From: JACQFZ01 sp045810625
Lineage (GTDB): Bacteria > Pseudomonadota > Gammaproteobacteria > Acidiferrobacterales > Sulfurifustaceae
Assembly: GCA_045810625.1 (NCBI GenBank)
Contig: JBJMVQ010000030.1
Span: forward strand, 100,628 to 164,627
Length of the DNA stretch: 64,000 nt
Reading direction: 5' to 3'
The notes under the pieces were generated by a model that worked only from the letters and a program-made list of their open reading frames with translations, made no database searches and was not told the origin of the DNA. A program made the position numbers and the translations under genes. Shown piece by piece: positions 24,892 to 33,721 of the stretch (position 1 is its first letter; every line of letters begins with the position of its first letter).

Positions 24892-26325
24892 ATGCCAAGA
24901 ATAAAAACGCTATCTGCGCCAGGGTTAAAGACCCGACACGCCGCCGCGATCGCGCTGTTGCTGCCGTTGCTCGGCGGCTGTTCGATTCTTGCCGATTCCA
25001 GCCTCGATGCGATCAAACGCTCCGGGGAAATTCGCGTTCTGACATACACGGGAACCACGACGTACTACGAGACGCCCGACGGGGCAGCAGGCTTCGAGTA
25101 CGATCTCGCCAAGGCGTTCGCCGACCATCTCGGCGTCAAGCTGCGAATCGTCGTCGCCGACCGTTACGCCGACGTGATGCCTCGGCTCCTCGACGGTGAA
25201 GCGGACTTCGCCGCTGCCGCCATGCCGGATACCGCAAGCCGGCGTGCGCTCGTGCGCTTTACACCGCCCTATCAACACGTCAGCCAACAGGTCGTCTACC
25301 GCGCCGGCAGCCTCCGACCGAGCAAGCTGGAGGATCTGGCCAACCGCGAGATCGAGGTACAGGAAGGCTCGCGCTACGCCGAGCGGCTGCAGGAACTCAA
25401 GCAACAGCACCGCGATCTTCGCTGGCTCGAGACGCCCGATCGCCGGCCCGAGGAGCATCTCGAACTCGTGTGGGACGGACTGCTCGATCTCACGATCGCC
25501 GACTCGAACATAGTCGCCCTCAGCCGCCCGTACTACCCGGAGTTGCAGGTCGCGTTCGACATCCAAAAACCCGAACCGGTCGCCTGGGCCTTCCGACCGT
25601 CGCGCGATTCGAGCCTGTACGACGCCGCGGTGCAGTTCCTCGACAGCTACCGCAAATCCGGTGCGCTCGCGCAGTTGCTCGACCGCTATTACGGCCCGGC
25701 GGGCCGTTCCGACTTCGTCAACCTCACGGTTTTTCGTGCCCGCGTCTTCAATCGCTTGCCGCTCTATCAGCACATGATCGCCGACGCGGCCGAACAGAAC
25801 GATCTCGACTGGCGCCTGCTCGCGGCCGTCGCGTATCAGGAGTCGCACTGGGACCCGAAGAGCGTGTCGTTCACCGGCGTGCGCGGTTTCATGATGTTGA
25901 CGAGCGCGACCGCGGCCGATCTCGGCGTGCTCGATCGCCACGACCCGCAAGAGAGCATCGAGGGCGGCGCGCGCTATCTGCGCGATCTGCTCGACCGGCT
26001 GCCCGAGCGAATCCAGTATCCCGACCGCCTCTGGTTTGGGCTTGCCGCGTACAACGTCGGGCTCGCGCATCTGGAAGACGCGCGCATCCTCACGCAGAAG
26101 CTCGGCGGAAATCCCGACAAATGGAACGACGTGAAGCAGCGGTTACCGCTGCTCTCCGAGCCTAAATGGTACGAGCAGACCAAGTACGGTTATTGCCGCG
26201 GTTACGAACCGGTGCAGTTCGTCAGTCACGTGCGCGAGTACTACGACGCCCTCACTAAAATCGACGACATCGAGAAATCCAAGCACGCGGTGCTCGCGCT
26301 GCGGCTGCGCGCGCCCGCCATTTAG
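24892..26325 (+). CDS. mltF: Membrane-bound lytic transglycosylase F
   Basis: A 477-residue lipoprotein with lipobox LLGGC (C30). Residues of about 45-275 form a solute-binding (SBP_bac_3) domain beginning SGEIRVLTYTG. The C-terminal part is an SLT/GEWL transglycosylase domain with catalytic E317 in AYQESHWDP, plus GVRGFMMLT and WFGLAAYNVG. It cleaves peptidoglycan glycan strands with 1,6-anhydro product formation at the outer membrane. I use ATG 24892 because the upstream frame reads through repeat element B and the tRNA region. Its 3' end overlaps that of the convergent tadA by 4 bases; mltF beside tadA also occurs in E. coli. Confidence 0.93.
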   Translation: MPRIKTLSAPGLKTRHAAAIALLLPLLGGCSILADSSLDAIKRSGEIRVLTYTGTTTYYETPDGAAGFEYDLAKAFADHLGVKLRIVVADRYADVMPRLLDGEADFAAAAMPDTASRRALVRFTPPYQHVSQQVVYRAGSLRPSKLEDLANREIEVQEGSRYAERLQELKQQHRDLRWLETPDRRPEEHLELVWDGLLDLTIADSNIVALSRPYYPELQVAFDIQKPEPVAWAFRPSRDSSLYDAAVQFLDSYRKSGALAQLLDRYYGPAGRSDFVNLTVFRARVFNRLPLYQHMIADAAEQNDLDWRLLAAVAYQESHWDPKSVSFTGVRGFMMLTSATAADLGVLDRHDPQESIEGGARYLRDLLDRLPERIQYPDRLWFGLAAYNVGLAHLEDARILTQKLGGNPDKWNDVKQRLPLLSEPKWYEQTKYGYCRGYEPVQFVSHVREYYDALTKIDDIEKSKHAVLALRLRAPAI

Positions 26326-26795
26326 TTGGCGCCCTCGGTGCGCCGCCGACGAAAGAAATCACGCAGTCGCGCCGCGCACTCCTCCTGCAAAACTCCTCCC
26401 GTCACCTCGGCACGGTGATTGAGCGCCTGCGATTGCAGCAGGTTGAACACGGAACCACCCGAGCCGGCGAGCGAATCGGGCGCGCCAAAGACGACCCGCG
26501 CCACGCGCGCGTGCACGATCGCGCCGGCGCACATCGGACAGGGCTCGAGCGTCACGTAGAGCGTCGTACCGGGCAGGCGGTAGTTATCGAGTTGCTCGGC
26601 CGCCGCGCGCAGTGCAACGATCTCCGCGTGCGCGGTCGGATCGTGTGCCCCGATCGGCTGGTTCCACCCTTCACCCACAACCTCGCCGTTGCTGACGAGG
26701 ACCGCTCCCACCGGCACTTCGCCCGCCTGCTCGGCGCGACGCGCCAAATCGAGTGCGCGCTGCATGAAGCGGACGTCGTCCGGCGTTACTCCCAT
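26322..26795 (-). CDS. tadA: tRNA adenosine(34) deaminase
   Basis: A 157-residue zinc deaminase that converts A34 of tRNA-Arg(ACG) to inosine. The catalytic HAE is in PTAHAEIVAL, and the zinc cysteines are in LEPCPMCAGAI. The C-terminal ECAARLRDFFRRRR is typical of TadA. The length is normal. The start overlaps the guaA 3' end by 10 bases, so it is translated as the last gene of the guaB-cysE-guaA-tadA run. Confidence 0.94.
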   Translation of the reverse strand: MGVTPDDVRFMQRALDLARRAEQAGEVPVGAVLVSNGEVVGEGWNQPIGAHDPTAHAEIVALRAAAEQLDNYRLPGTTLYVTLEPCPMCAGAIVHARVARVVFGAPDSLAGSGGSVFNLLQSQALNHRAEVTGGVLQEECAARLRDFFRRRRTEGAN

Positions 26796-28360
26796 TCGAT
26801 CGTCGCCGGCGGCTTCCCGGAGATGTCGTAGACGACGCGGGACACGCCGCGCACTTCGTTGATGATGCGGTTCGACACGGCGGACAGAACTTCGTAAGGA
26901 ATGTGCGCCCAGTGCGCCGTCATGAAGTCGACGGACTCGACCGCCCGCAGTGCGATCACGTACTCGTACGCACGCGCATCGCCGAGCACGGCCACCGACT
27001 TGACCGGCAGGAATACCGCGAACGCCTGCGCGATCTTTTCGTATAGCTCATGACGATACAGCTCTTCGAGGAAGATCGCGTCGGCCTGACGCAGAATATC
27101 GGCATACTCTTTCTTGACCTCGCCGAGAATACGAACTCCGAGCCCCGGTCCCGGGAACGGATGCCGGTAAATCATCTGGTGCGGCAATCCGAGCTCTTCG
27201 CCGATGCGGCGCACTTCGTCCTTGAACAGCTCGCGAAGCGGCTCGAGCAGCTTCAAGTGCATGCGCTCGGGCAACCCGCCGACATTGTGATGCGACTTGA
27301 TGACGTGTGCCTTCTTCGTGCGTGCGCCCGCGGACTCGATGACGTCCGGGTAGATCGTCCCCTGCGCGAGCCACTTGGCGTTCCTGATCTTGCGCGCTTC
27401 CTCTTCGAACACCTCGATGAACATCCGTCCGATGATTTTTCGCTTCTGCTCCGGATCGGCGACGCCGGCTAGCGCCGCAAGGAAGCGTTCCTCGCCGTTC
27501 ACGCGGATGACTTTGACGCCCATATGCTCGGCGAAGGTCGACATGACCTGATCGCCTTCGTTCAATCGCAGCAGGCCGGTATCGACGAAGATGCAGGTCA
27601 ACTGATCGCCGATCGCCCGATGCAGTAAGGCCGCGACGACGGATGAATCGACGCCGCCCGACAATCCGAGCACCACTTCGTCGTTCCCGACCTGCGCCCG
27701 CACCGTCTCAATCATGCTGTCGACGATATTCCCCGGCGTCCAGAACGACTCGCAGCCGCAGATGTCGTGCACGAAACGCTGCAGGATGGCACGGCCCTGC
27801 GTCGTGTGCGTTACTTCCGGGTGGAACTGCACGCCGTAGAACCCGCGCGACTCATCGGCAATGCCGGCGAACGGCGCGTGCTCGCTGGCCGCTATGATGC
27901 GAAATCCGGGCGGGAGCTGCGTCACGCGGTCGCCGTGGCTCATCCATACGTGCAGATACTCCGCCCCGCTCGCTTCGGTCTCATCCCGAATGCCTTTGAA
28001 GAGCTTCGAATGCCCGTGCATGCGCACGCGCGCATAGCCGAACTCGCGCTTGTTCGAGCTTTCGACCTTGCCGCCGAGCTGGGCCGCCATCGTCTGCTGG
28101 CCGTAGCAGATGCCGAGAATCGGCACCCTCATGTCGAAAATCTCAGCGGGCGCGCGGGGCGTCTCGTCGACCGTGACCGACTCGGGCCCGCCCGAAAGAA
28201 TGATGCCTCGCGGCGCAAAACGCCGGATTTCCTCGAACGACGCGTCGTAGGGAAGGATCTCGCAATAGACGCCGGCTTCGCGCACGCGTCGCGCGATGAG
28301 CTGCACGTATTGTGCACCGAAATCGAGGATAAGAATTTTTTGTGAATGTGGATCGGTCAC
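26786..28360 (-). CDS. guaA: GMP synthase (glutamine-hydrolysing)
   Basis: A 524-residue enzyme that aminates XMP to GMP. The class I glutamine amidotransferase domain has the nucleophile in LGICYGQQTMA and His/Glu in QFHPEVTHT. The ATP pyrophosphatase domain has the P-loop LSGGVDSSVVA. The C-terminal dimerisation domain ends with the conserved PPATIEWE. The start codon is GTG 28360. It is separated from guaB by cysE, whereas guaB and guaA are adjacent in E. coli. Confidence 0.97.
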   Translation of the reverse strand: MTDPHSQKILILDFGAQYVQLIARRVREAGVYCEILPYDASFEEIRRFAPRGIILSGGPESVTVDETPRAPAEIFDMRVPILGICYGQQTMAAQLGGKVESSNKREFGYARVRMHGHSKLFKGIRDETEASGAEYLHVWMSHGDRVTQLPPGFRIIAASEHAPFAGIADESRGFYGVQFHPEVTHTTQGRAILQRFVHDICGCESFWTPGNIVDSMIETVRAQVGNDEVVLGLSGGVDSSVVAALLHRAIGDQLTCIFVDTGLLRLNEGDQVMSTFAEHMGVKVIRVNGEERFLAALAGVADPEQKRKIIGRMFIEVFEEEARKIRNAKWLAQGTIYPDVIESAGARTKKAHVIKSHHNVGGLPERMHLKLLEPLRELFKDEVRRIGEELGLPHQMIYRHPFPGPGLGVRILGEVKKEYADILRQADAIFLEELYRHELYEKIAQAFAVFLPVKSVAVLGDARAYEYVIALRAVESVDFMTAHWAHIPYEVLSAVSNRIINEVRGVSRVVYDISGKPPATIEWE

Positions 28361-28458
28361 GACGGACGGATGCTATTGCAATGGTTTTGAAAACAATGCG
28401 CCGGCGACACACCGCGGCGCGAACGCGACAAGAGCACGCGGGAACGCTCGCCGCGCCG

Positions 28459-29265
28459 TCATTCGGGGTGATCGATACGATGATCCATCAGCGATGCCGG
28501 GTCGGACGACTCGCAGGCGCCGACAACCCGCGCCGGGACGCCGACGACGGTGCAATGCGGAGGCACGTCTTTCAACACCACGCTGTTCGCACCGACTTTG
28601 GCTCCCTCACCAACGACAATGTTGCCGAGTATCTTCGCGCCGGTGCTGATCAGCACACCACGACGGATTTTCGGATGACGGTCGCCTTGCTCCTTACCCG
28701 TACCGCCAAGTGTCACATCCTGCAAAATCGACACGTGGTCATCTATCACGGCGGTTTCACCCACGACGAGCCCGGTGCCGTGATCGAGCAATATACCGCG
28801 CCCTATTCGCGCCGCCGGATGAATTTCCACGCCAAACACTTCCGAAACGCGGTTCTGTACCATCCACGCCAGCGCTTCGCGTCGCTGACGCCACAGCCAA
28901 TGCCCGATGCGATAACCTTGCAGGGCCTGATAGCCTTTGAAGAAGAACAGCGGGATCGCGTAAGTCCGGCAAGCCGGGTCACGCTCGCGCACGGCTTGCA
29001 GATCGGCGGCCGCCGCGGCGGTGATTTCCGGATCCGACGCGAGCGCATCGGCAATGATGTCACGCAGCGCCGCGGCATCGAGCGCACCGCCCGCCAGTTT
29101 CATCGACAGGTTTTCCGCCAGCACATCGTCGAGACGCCAGTGCCGCAGCACAGCGCGCTCAAAGAACGGTGCCAGTATCGGCTCGGCCTCGGCCAACTCG
29201 GTGACTTCGGCCCGGATCGCTTTCCACAGCGCCTCGGAATAATTCGGCGTCGATAAGTTAGTCAT
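28459..29265 (-). CDS. cysE: Serine O-acetyltransferase
   Basis: A 268-residue enzyme that makes O-acetylserine from serine and acetyl-CoA, the first step of cysteine synthesis. An N-terminal helical domain (SATase_N) begins YSEALWKAIRAEV. A left-handed beta-helix hexapeptide domain contains DVEIHPAARIGRGILLDHGTGLVVGE-type repeats, here with VEIHPAARIGRG and GTGLVVGETAVI. The length matches long SATases. It sits between guaB (28 bases upstream) and guaA (98 bases downstream) on the same strand, an unusual interruption of guaBA. The PLP enzyme at the window's left edge belongs to the same sulfur-amino-acid area of metabolism. Confidence 0.94.
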   Translation of the reverse strand: MTNLSTPNYSEALWKAIRAEVTELAEAEPILAPFFERAVLRHWRLDDVLAENLSMKLAGGALDAAALRDIIADALASDPEITAAAAADLQAVRERDPACRTYAIPLFFFKGYQALQGYRIGHWLWRQRREALAWMVQNRVSEVFGVEIHPAARIGRGILLDHGTGLVVGETAVIDDHVSILQDVTLGGTGKEQGDRHPKIRRGVLISTGAKILGNIVVGEGAKVGANSVVLKDVPPHCTVVGVPARVVGACESSDPASLMDHRIDHPE

Positions 29266-29293
29266 GACGATTGTCTCTGGTCGGCACGCATCG

Positions 29294-30757
29294 TCAGTCG
29301 CGCTGGTAGTTGTAGTTGGGGGCTTCTTTGGTGACCATCACATCGTGCACGTGCGATTCGCGCACGCCGGCAGTGGTGATGCGTACGAACTTCGCGCGCG
29401 TGCGCAGCGTCTCGATGTCGGGCGACCCGGTGTAGCCCATCGCCGAACGCAGCCCGCCCATGAGTTGATGAATCAGATTCACCATCGGTCCCTTGTACGG
29501 AACGCGCCCTTCGACGCCTTCCGGCACGAGTTTCTCGCGCGCCGTGCCTTCCTGGAAGTAGCGATCGCTCGACCCTTCGCCCATTGCGCCGAGCGATCCC
29601 ATGCCGCGGTAGGTTTTATACGACCGGCCTTGATAAATCTCGACCTCGCCCGGCGCTTCGTCGGTGCCGGCGAGGAGGCTTCCGACCATCACCGAGTGGG
29701 CCCCGGCGCCGATGGCCTTGGCAATATCGCCCGAATAGCGGATTCCGCCGTCGGCAATAACGCAAATATCCGTCCCCTTGAGGGCCTCTGCCACGTCGGC
29801 GATCGCGGTGAGCTGCGGAACACCGACTCCGGCGACGATGCGCGTCGTGCAGATCGACCCTGGACCGATGCCGACTTTGACGGCATCCGCGCCCGCCTTT
29901 TGCAGATCACGCGCCGCCTCAGCGGTCGCGATATTGCCGGCGATAACCGGCAGATCGGGGTAGTGCTTCTTCACCCAGCGCACGCGGTCGAGCTGCTTCT
30001 GCTGGTGAGCGTGCGCGGAGTCGACGACGATCACGTCCACTTCCGCGTCGACCAGACGCTCGATCCGCTCTTCCGCGCCGGCTCCGGCGCTCACCGCCGC
30101 GCCGACCCGTAACCGGCCCTTCGAGTCTTTGACCGAGTTCGGATACTCGGTCGATTTCTGGATGTCCTTGACGGTAATGAGTCCCTTCAACCCGAATTTG
30201 TCGTCGACCACGAGGATTTTTTCGATGCGGTGCTCGTGCAGCAGCCGCTGGATCTCTTCGCGCGAAGCACCCTCGCGCACCGTCACCAGCTTGTTTTTCG
30301 GCGTCATGATGCGCCCGACCGGCTCGTCGTAACGCGTCTCGAAACGCAGATCGCGCGAGGTGACGATGCCGACGAGCCCGCCCTTGTCGGTCACCGGCAC
30401 GCCGGAAATTCCATGGGTGCGCGTGAGATCGAGCACCTGGCGCACTGTCGTCTCCGGCGTCACCGTGATCGGATTGACGATGATCCCGCTCTCGTATTTC
30501 TTGACCTTGCGAACTTCCTCCGCTTGGCGCTCCGGACGGAGGTTCTTGTGAATCATACCGATGCCGCCCTCCTGTGCCAGGCAAATACCGGCGCGCGCCT
30601 CGGTGACCGTATCCATGGCGGCCGAGAGCAGCGGAACGTGCAGGCGGATCGTGCGAGTGAGCGACGTGGCTAAATCGACGTCGACCGGAACTACTTTCGA
30701 GTGGGCAGGAACCAGCAGGACGTCGTCGAAGGTTAAAGCGTCTTGAACTATCTGCAT
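29294..30757 (-). CDS. guaB: IMP dehydrogenase
   Basis: A 487-residue TIM-barrel enzyme oxidising IMP to XMP with NAD. It starts IVQDALTFDDVLLVPAHS as in most bacterial IMPDHs. Two CBS domains are inserted at about residues 92-205 (IMTPKNKLVTV and VKDIQKSTEYP mark them). The catalytic loop is GPGSICTTRIVAGVG, and MGSLGAM plus the flap containing RYFQ complete the active site. The ATG start is supported by family alignment, yet a TATAAT lies only 5 bases upstream of it (see promoter). The gene is divergent from the 30866 lipoprotein and xseA, like guaB/xseA elsewhere. Confidence 0.97.
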   Translation of the reverse strand: MQIVQDALTFDDVLLVPAHSKVVPVDVDLATSLTRTIRLHVPLLSAAMDTVTEARAGICLAQEGGIGMIHKNLRPERQAEEVRKVKKYESGIIVNPITVTPETTVRQVLDLTRTHGISGVPVTDKGGLVGIVTSRDLRFETRYDEPVGRIMTPKNKLVTVREGASREEIQRLLHEHRIEKILVVDDKFGLKGLITVKDIQKSTEYPNSVKDSKGRLRVGAAVSAGAGAEERIERLVDAEVDVIVVDSAHAHQQKQLDRVRWVKKHYPDLPVIAGNIATAEAARDLQKAGADAVKVGIGPGSICTTRIVAGVGVPQLTAIADVAEALKGTDICVIADGGIRYSGDIAKAIGAGAHSVMVGSLLAGTDEAPGEVEIYQGRSYKTYRGMGSLGAMGEGSSDRYFQEGTAREKLVPEGVEGRVPYKGPMVNLIHQLMGGLRSAMGYTGSPDIETLRTRAKFVRITTAGVRESHVHDVMVTKEAPNYNYQRD

Positions 30758-30762
30758 GGCGT

Positions 30763-30792
30763 ATTATATGAAACCTCCCGCCTCGGCGTAAA
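30763..30792 (-). promoter_or_regulatory. Candidate sigma-70 promoter for guaB, possibly leaderless
   Basis: On the minus strand TTTACG (30787-30792) and TATAAT (30763-30768) are separated by 18 bases. Transcription from this promoter would start at or next to the guaB ATG at 30757, giving a leaderless or nearly leaderless mRNA. A GGGAGG lies upstream of the -10 box, too far from the ATG to act as its ribosome-binding site. No start site was measured. Confidence 0.4.
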
Positions 30793-30865
30793 CCCGTCGT
30801 GCCGCTGGCGTCGGCCCGGCGATTTGCCTACGCTTATGCGTCCACGGGGCCCCGGAAATTCTCCG

Positions 30866-31270
30866 ATGAAACGAACATTTGCGCTGTCCCTCGTTGCTGC
30901 GTGCGCGCTCTACGGCTGCGCTTCGATCGAGCGCGCGCCGTCGACAAGTCCGACGCCTGCATCCAGCGGAAAGGAAGACCAGGATACGGCCGGTTACTAC
31001 GACTATTCACTACCGACCGTCTACCACGACTACAAGGATTACGATGCCCTGGTCGCCCGCGCCCAAAATGAAATCAAACGCGCCGCCGACAAAGGATTCC
31101 TGTGGCTCTACACCGAAAGGTATCTGGCCGACTCTCGCGCGGCACAGAAAGCCGGGAATATGGACGACGCCATGAAGCTCGCGCAGAAGGCGCTGGAAGA
31201 GGCGCTGCTGGCGCAGAAACAGGCCGCGGACGCCGCGAAGGTGCGGGCCGATTACACCTATCGCCGCTGA
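30866..31270 (+). CDS. Small DUF4398-like lipoprotein
   Basis: A 134-residue predicted outer-membrane lipoprotein: signal peptide MKRTFALSLVAACALYGC with lipobox cysteine C18, a Ser/Pro/Thr linker, then a helical, alanine- and lysine-rich domain rich in coiled-coil potential (AQNEIKRAADKGFLWLYTE, AGNMDDAMKLAQKALEEALLA). The domain resembles the DUF4398 group of periplasmic helical proteins of unknown function. I use ATG 30866 because it gives a clean lipoprotein signal. It lies between guaB and xseA, 69 bases before xseA. Confidence 0.75.
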   Translation: MKRTFALSLVAACALYGCASIERAPSTSPTPASSGKEDQDTAGYYDYSLPTVYHDYKDYDALVARAQNEIKRAADKGFLWLYTERYLADSRAAQKAGNMDDAMKLAQKALEEALLAQKQAADAAKVRADYTYRR

Positions 31271-31339
31271 CCCGCCGTACGGCGCATTGCCCGGGCGGCT
31301 CCTTTCCTCGCGCCGGTTATAGGATTACCTTTCACGTTC

Positions 31340-32704
31340 ATGGAATACGAAGCGAGCGTTCCTCGCGCGGCTCCCGTGCGCGAGACGTACACGGTCTCCC
31401 GGCTCAACCGTGAGGCGCGCCTGCTGCTCGAAACCAGCTTCCCGCCGCTCTGGGTCGAGGGCGAAATTTCCAACCTCGCCCGTCCGTCGTCCGGCCATCT
31501 CTATTTCTGCCTGAAAGACGCCACCGCGCAGGTCCGCTGCGCGCTGTTCCGGTCGCAGCTGCGCCTGGCGCGGGTTGCTCCGCGCGACGGAATGCTTGTG
31601 CTCGTGCGCGGCCGGCTGACGCTCTACGAGGGGCGCGGCGAATACCAGCTGATCGTGGATCACATCGAAGAAGCGGGCGAAGGGCTGCTGCGGCGCGCCT
31701 ATGAGGCGCTCAAGGCCCGCCTCGCGCAGGAGGGCCTGTTCGACGCCGCGCGCAAACGTCCGCTGCCGCGTCTGCCGCGCCGTATCGGGCTGATTACTTC
31801 CCCCACCGGCGCCGTGCTCCACGATGTCGTGCAGACGCTAAAGCGGCGCTTTCCCGCGATACCTGTGCTGCTTTATCCCGTTCCCGTGCAAGGCAAGAGC
31901 GCGGCACCGGCCATCGCGGAAGCGATCCGGGCGGCGGCCGAACGGCGCGAGTGCGACGTGCTGATTCTCGCGCGGGGCGGCGGCTCGCTCGAGGACTTGT
32001 GGGCGTTCAACGAAGAGATCGTCGCACGTGCGCTCGTCGCGTGCCCGATCCCCGTCGTTTCCGGCGTCGGTCACGAAACCGATTTCACCATCGCCGATCT
32101 CGCCGCGGACGTGCGCGCACCGACGCCGACGGCGGCCGCCGAGCTGGTCAGTCCGGATCGCGGCGAGTGGCTGCACCGCTTCGAGCAAATGGAAGCGCGC
32201 CTGCTGCGCTGCATGCGCCACAGTCTCGGAACGCGCGCACAACGCGTCGACTGGCTGGCGGCACGGCTGGTTCATCCGCGCGCGCGTCTCGAGAATCTGA
32301 AACAGCGTCTCGATACGCTGGCGCACCGGCTGCGGCATGCACAGTCGCGGCGGCTGCATCGCGCGCATGCGCGGCTACACGATGTCGTCACGCGCTTCGA
32401 ACGCCGCTCGCCGGTGGCACGCCTGCGCGCCTGCCAGCTCGATTGCCGCCACCTCTACGAGCGCCTCGGCCACGCGCTCACGCGCCGCGTCGCCGTCGCG
32501 CGCGAGCGGGCCGCGCATCTCGCGCGCGCCCTTCACGCGTTGAGTCCGCTCGCAACGCTCGACCGCGGCTATGCGATCGTGCGCGCCGAAGCGGACGGCG
32601 CAATACTGCGCGACGTCACGAGGGTCGCTCCCGGCGACACGGTTGAAGCACGACTCGCACGCGGCCGAATCAAATGCATCGTCAAGGAGCGCCACGACTC
32701 ATGA
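31340..32704 (+). CDS. xseA: Exodeoxyribonuclease VII large subunit
   Basis: A 454-residue subunit of the nuclease that degrades single-stranded DNA to oligonucleotides. An N-terminal OB fold (VSRLNREARLLLETSFPPLWVEGEIS, SGHLYFCLKD) is followed by the catalytic domain (ARGGGSLEDLWAFNEE, VSGVGHETDFTIADLAADVRAPTPTAAAE), a long arginine-rich coiled-coil segment and a C-terminal LDRGYAIV motif. The length is normal. Its TGA overlaps the ATG of the peptidase gene. The xseB partner is not in the window. Confidence 0.95.
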   Translation: MEYEASVPRAAPVRETYTVSRLNREARLLLETSFPPLWVEGEISNLARPSSGHLYFCLKDATAQVRCALFRSQLRLARVAPRDGMLVLVRGRLTLYEGRGEYQLIVDHIEEAGEGLLRRAYEALKARLAQEGLFDAARKRPLPRLPRRIGLITSPTGAVLHDVVQTLKRRFPAIPVLLYPVPVQGKSAAPAIAEAIRAAAERRECDVLILARGGGSLEDLWAFNEEIVARALVACPIPVVSGVGHETDFTIADLAADVRAPTPTAAAELVSPDRGEWLHRFEQMEARLLRCMRHSLGTRAQRVDWLAARLVHPRARLENLKQRLDTLAHRLRHAQSRRLHRAHARLHDVVTRFERRSPVARLRACQLDCRHLYERLGHALTRRVAVARERAAHLARALHALSPLATLDRGYAIVRAEADGAILRDVTRVAPGDTVEARLARGRIKCIVKERHDS

Positions 32705-33594
32705 AACGATGGTGGCTGGCGATACTGCTCCTCGCTCCCTTGGCCGTGCGCGCACAATGGCTCCCGCGCGAAGAACCGGTTCCCGGCGGCGTTGCCCGCG
32801 TCGACGTGGGACCGACTACGGCTCCCGCGCCGCGGGTGCTGCTCGGCGAAGACCGCGTGATGGTGGTACGAAACGGTGAGAGGTGGGTCGCGATCGTAGG
32901 TGTGCCGCTCACAACCGCGCCCGGCACCCACGAGCTGACCGTGCTCGGTCCTGACGGCGCCGCGACCATGCGTCCTTTTACCGTGCAGGCCAAGACGTAC
33001 GCCGCGCAGCATATCTCGCTCAAGAATCAGCGCATGGTCGATCCGACGCCGGAAGACCTCGAACGCATAAGCCACGACCAGTTCGCCATGACGCAGGCGT
33101 TCACCCATTGGACCGAGAACCTCACGGCGCTGCCGTTTCAGCTTCCCGCCCACGGGCGGCTCAGCGGTAACTTCGGCACGCGGCGTTTCTTCAACGATCA
33201 GGAGCGTCAGCCGCACAACGGCGTCGACATTGCCGCTCCGCGCGGCGCCCCGGTTGCCGCTCCGGCGGACGGCGTCGTGATCGGGGTCGGCGATTACTTC
33301 TTCAACGGACGCACCGTATTCATCGACCACGGTCAGGGCCTGGTGACGATGTACAACCACCTCGACCGCGTTGCCGTTGCGCCGGGCACGGTCGTCGCGC
33401 GCGGACAGCGCATCGGCAACGTGGGCATGAGCGGACGGGCGACCGGTCCGCATCTGCACTGGGCGGTGAGCCTGAACAACACGCGCGTGGATCCGCTCCT
33501 TTTCATCGCGCCTGAGTCGCTCAAGCAACTGCGAAAAGATGATGCCGTGCGCGCTTCGGCCGGCGCTGCCCTTCCCAGCCCACCGCAACGGTGA
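32701..33594 (+). CDS. M23 family peptidoglycan endopeptidase
   Basis: A 297-residue exported LytM-type zinc peptidase. The signal peptide is MKRWWLAILLLAPLAVRAQW. An N-terminal beta-rich domain (about residues 30-130) precedes the M23 core. The zinc ligands are the His and Asp of QPHNGVDIAAP and the second His of the HLH in GPHLHWAV, with the additional active-site His in YNHLDRV, so the enzyme appears catalytically competent. It likely cuts peptide cross-links in the cell wall. The start ATG 32701 overlaps the xseA stop as ATGA. Confidence 0.92.
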   Translation: MKRWWLAILLLAPLAVRAQWLPREEPVPGGVARVDVGPTTAPAPRVLLGEDRVMVVRNGERWVAIVGVPLTTAPGTHELTVLGPDGAATMRPFTVQAKTYAAQHISLKNQRMVDPTPEDLERISHDQFAMTQAFTHWTENLTALPFQLPAHGRLSGNFGTRRFFNDQERQPHNGVDIAAPRGAPVAAPADGVVIGVGDYFFNGRTVFIDHGQGLVTMYNHLDRVAVAPGTVVARGQRIGNVGMSGRATGPHLHWAVSLNNTRVDPLLFIAPESLKQLRKDDAVRASAGAALPSPPQR

Positions 33595-33721
33595 TGAATC
33601 GCTTGCTTCGTTCGTTACTTTGATTTCGAGAACGTGTCGCTCGACATTACGCAGCGGCGGGCTTGGTACGCTCCGGCAGCGGTGAGCGAAAAAATAGCGG
33701 AATAACTGCGAGCGCAAAGCG

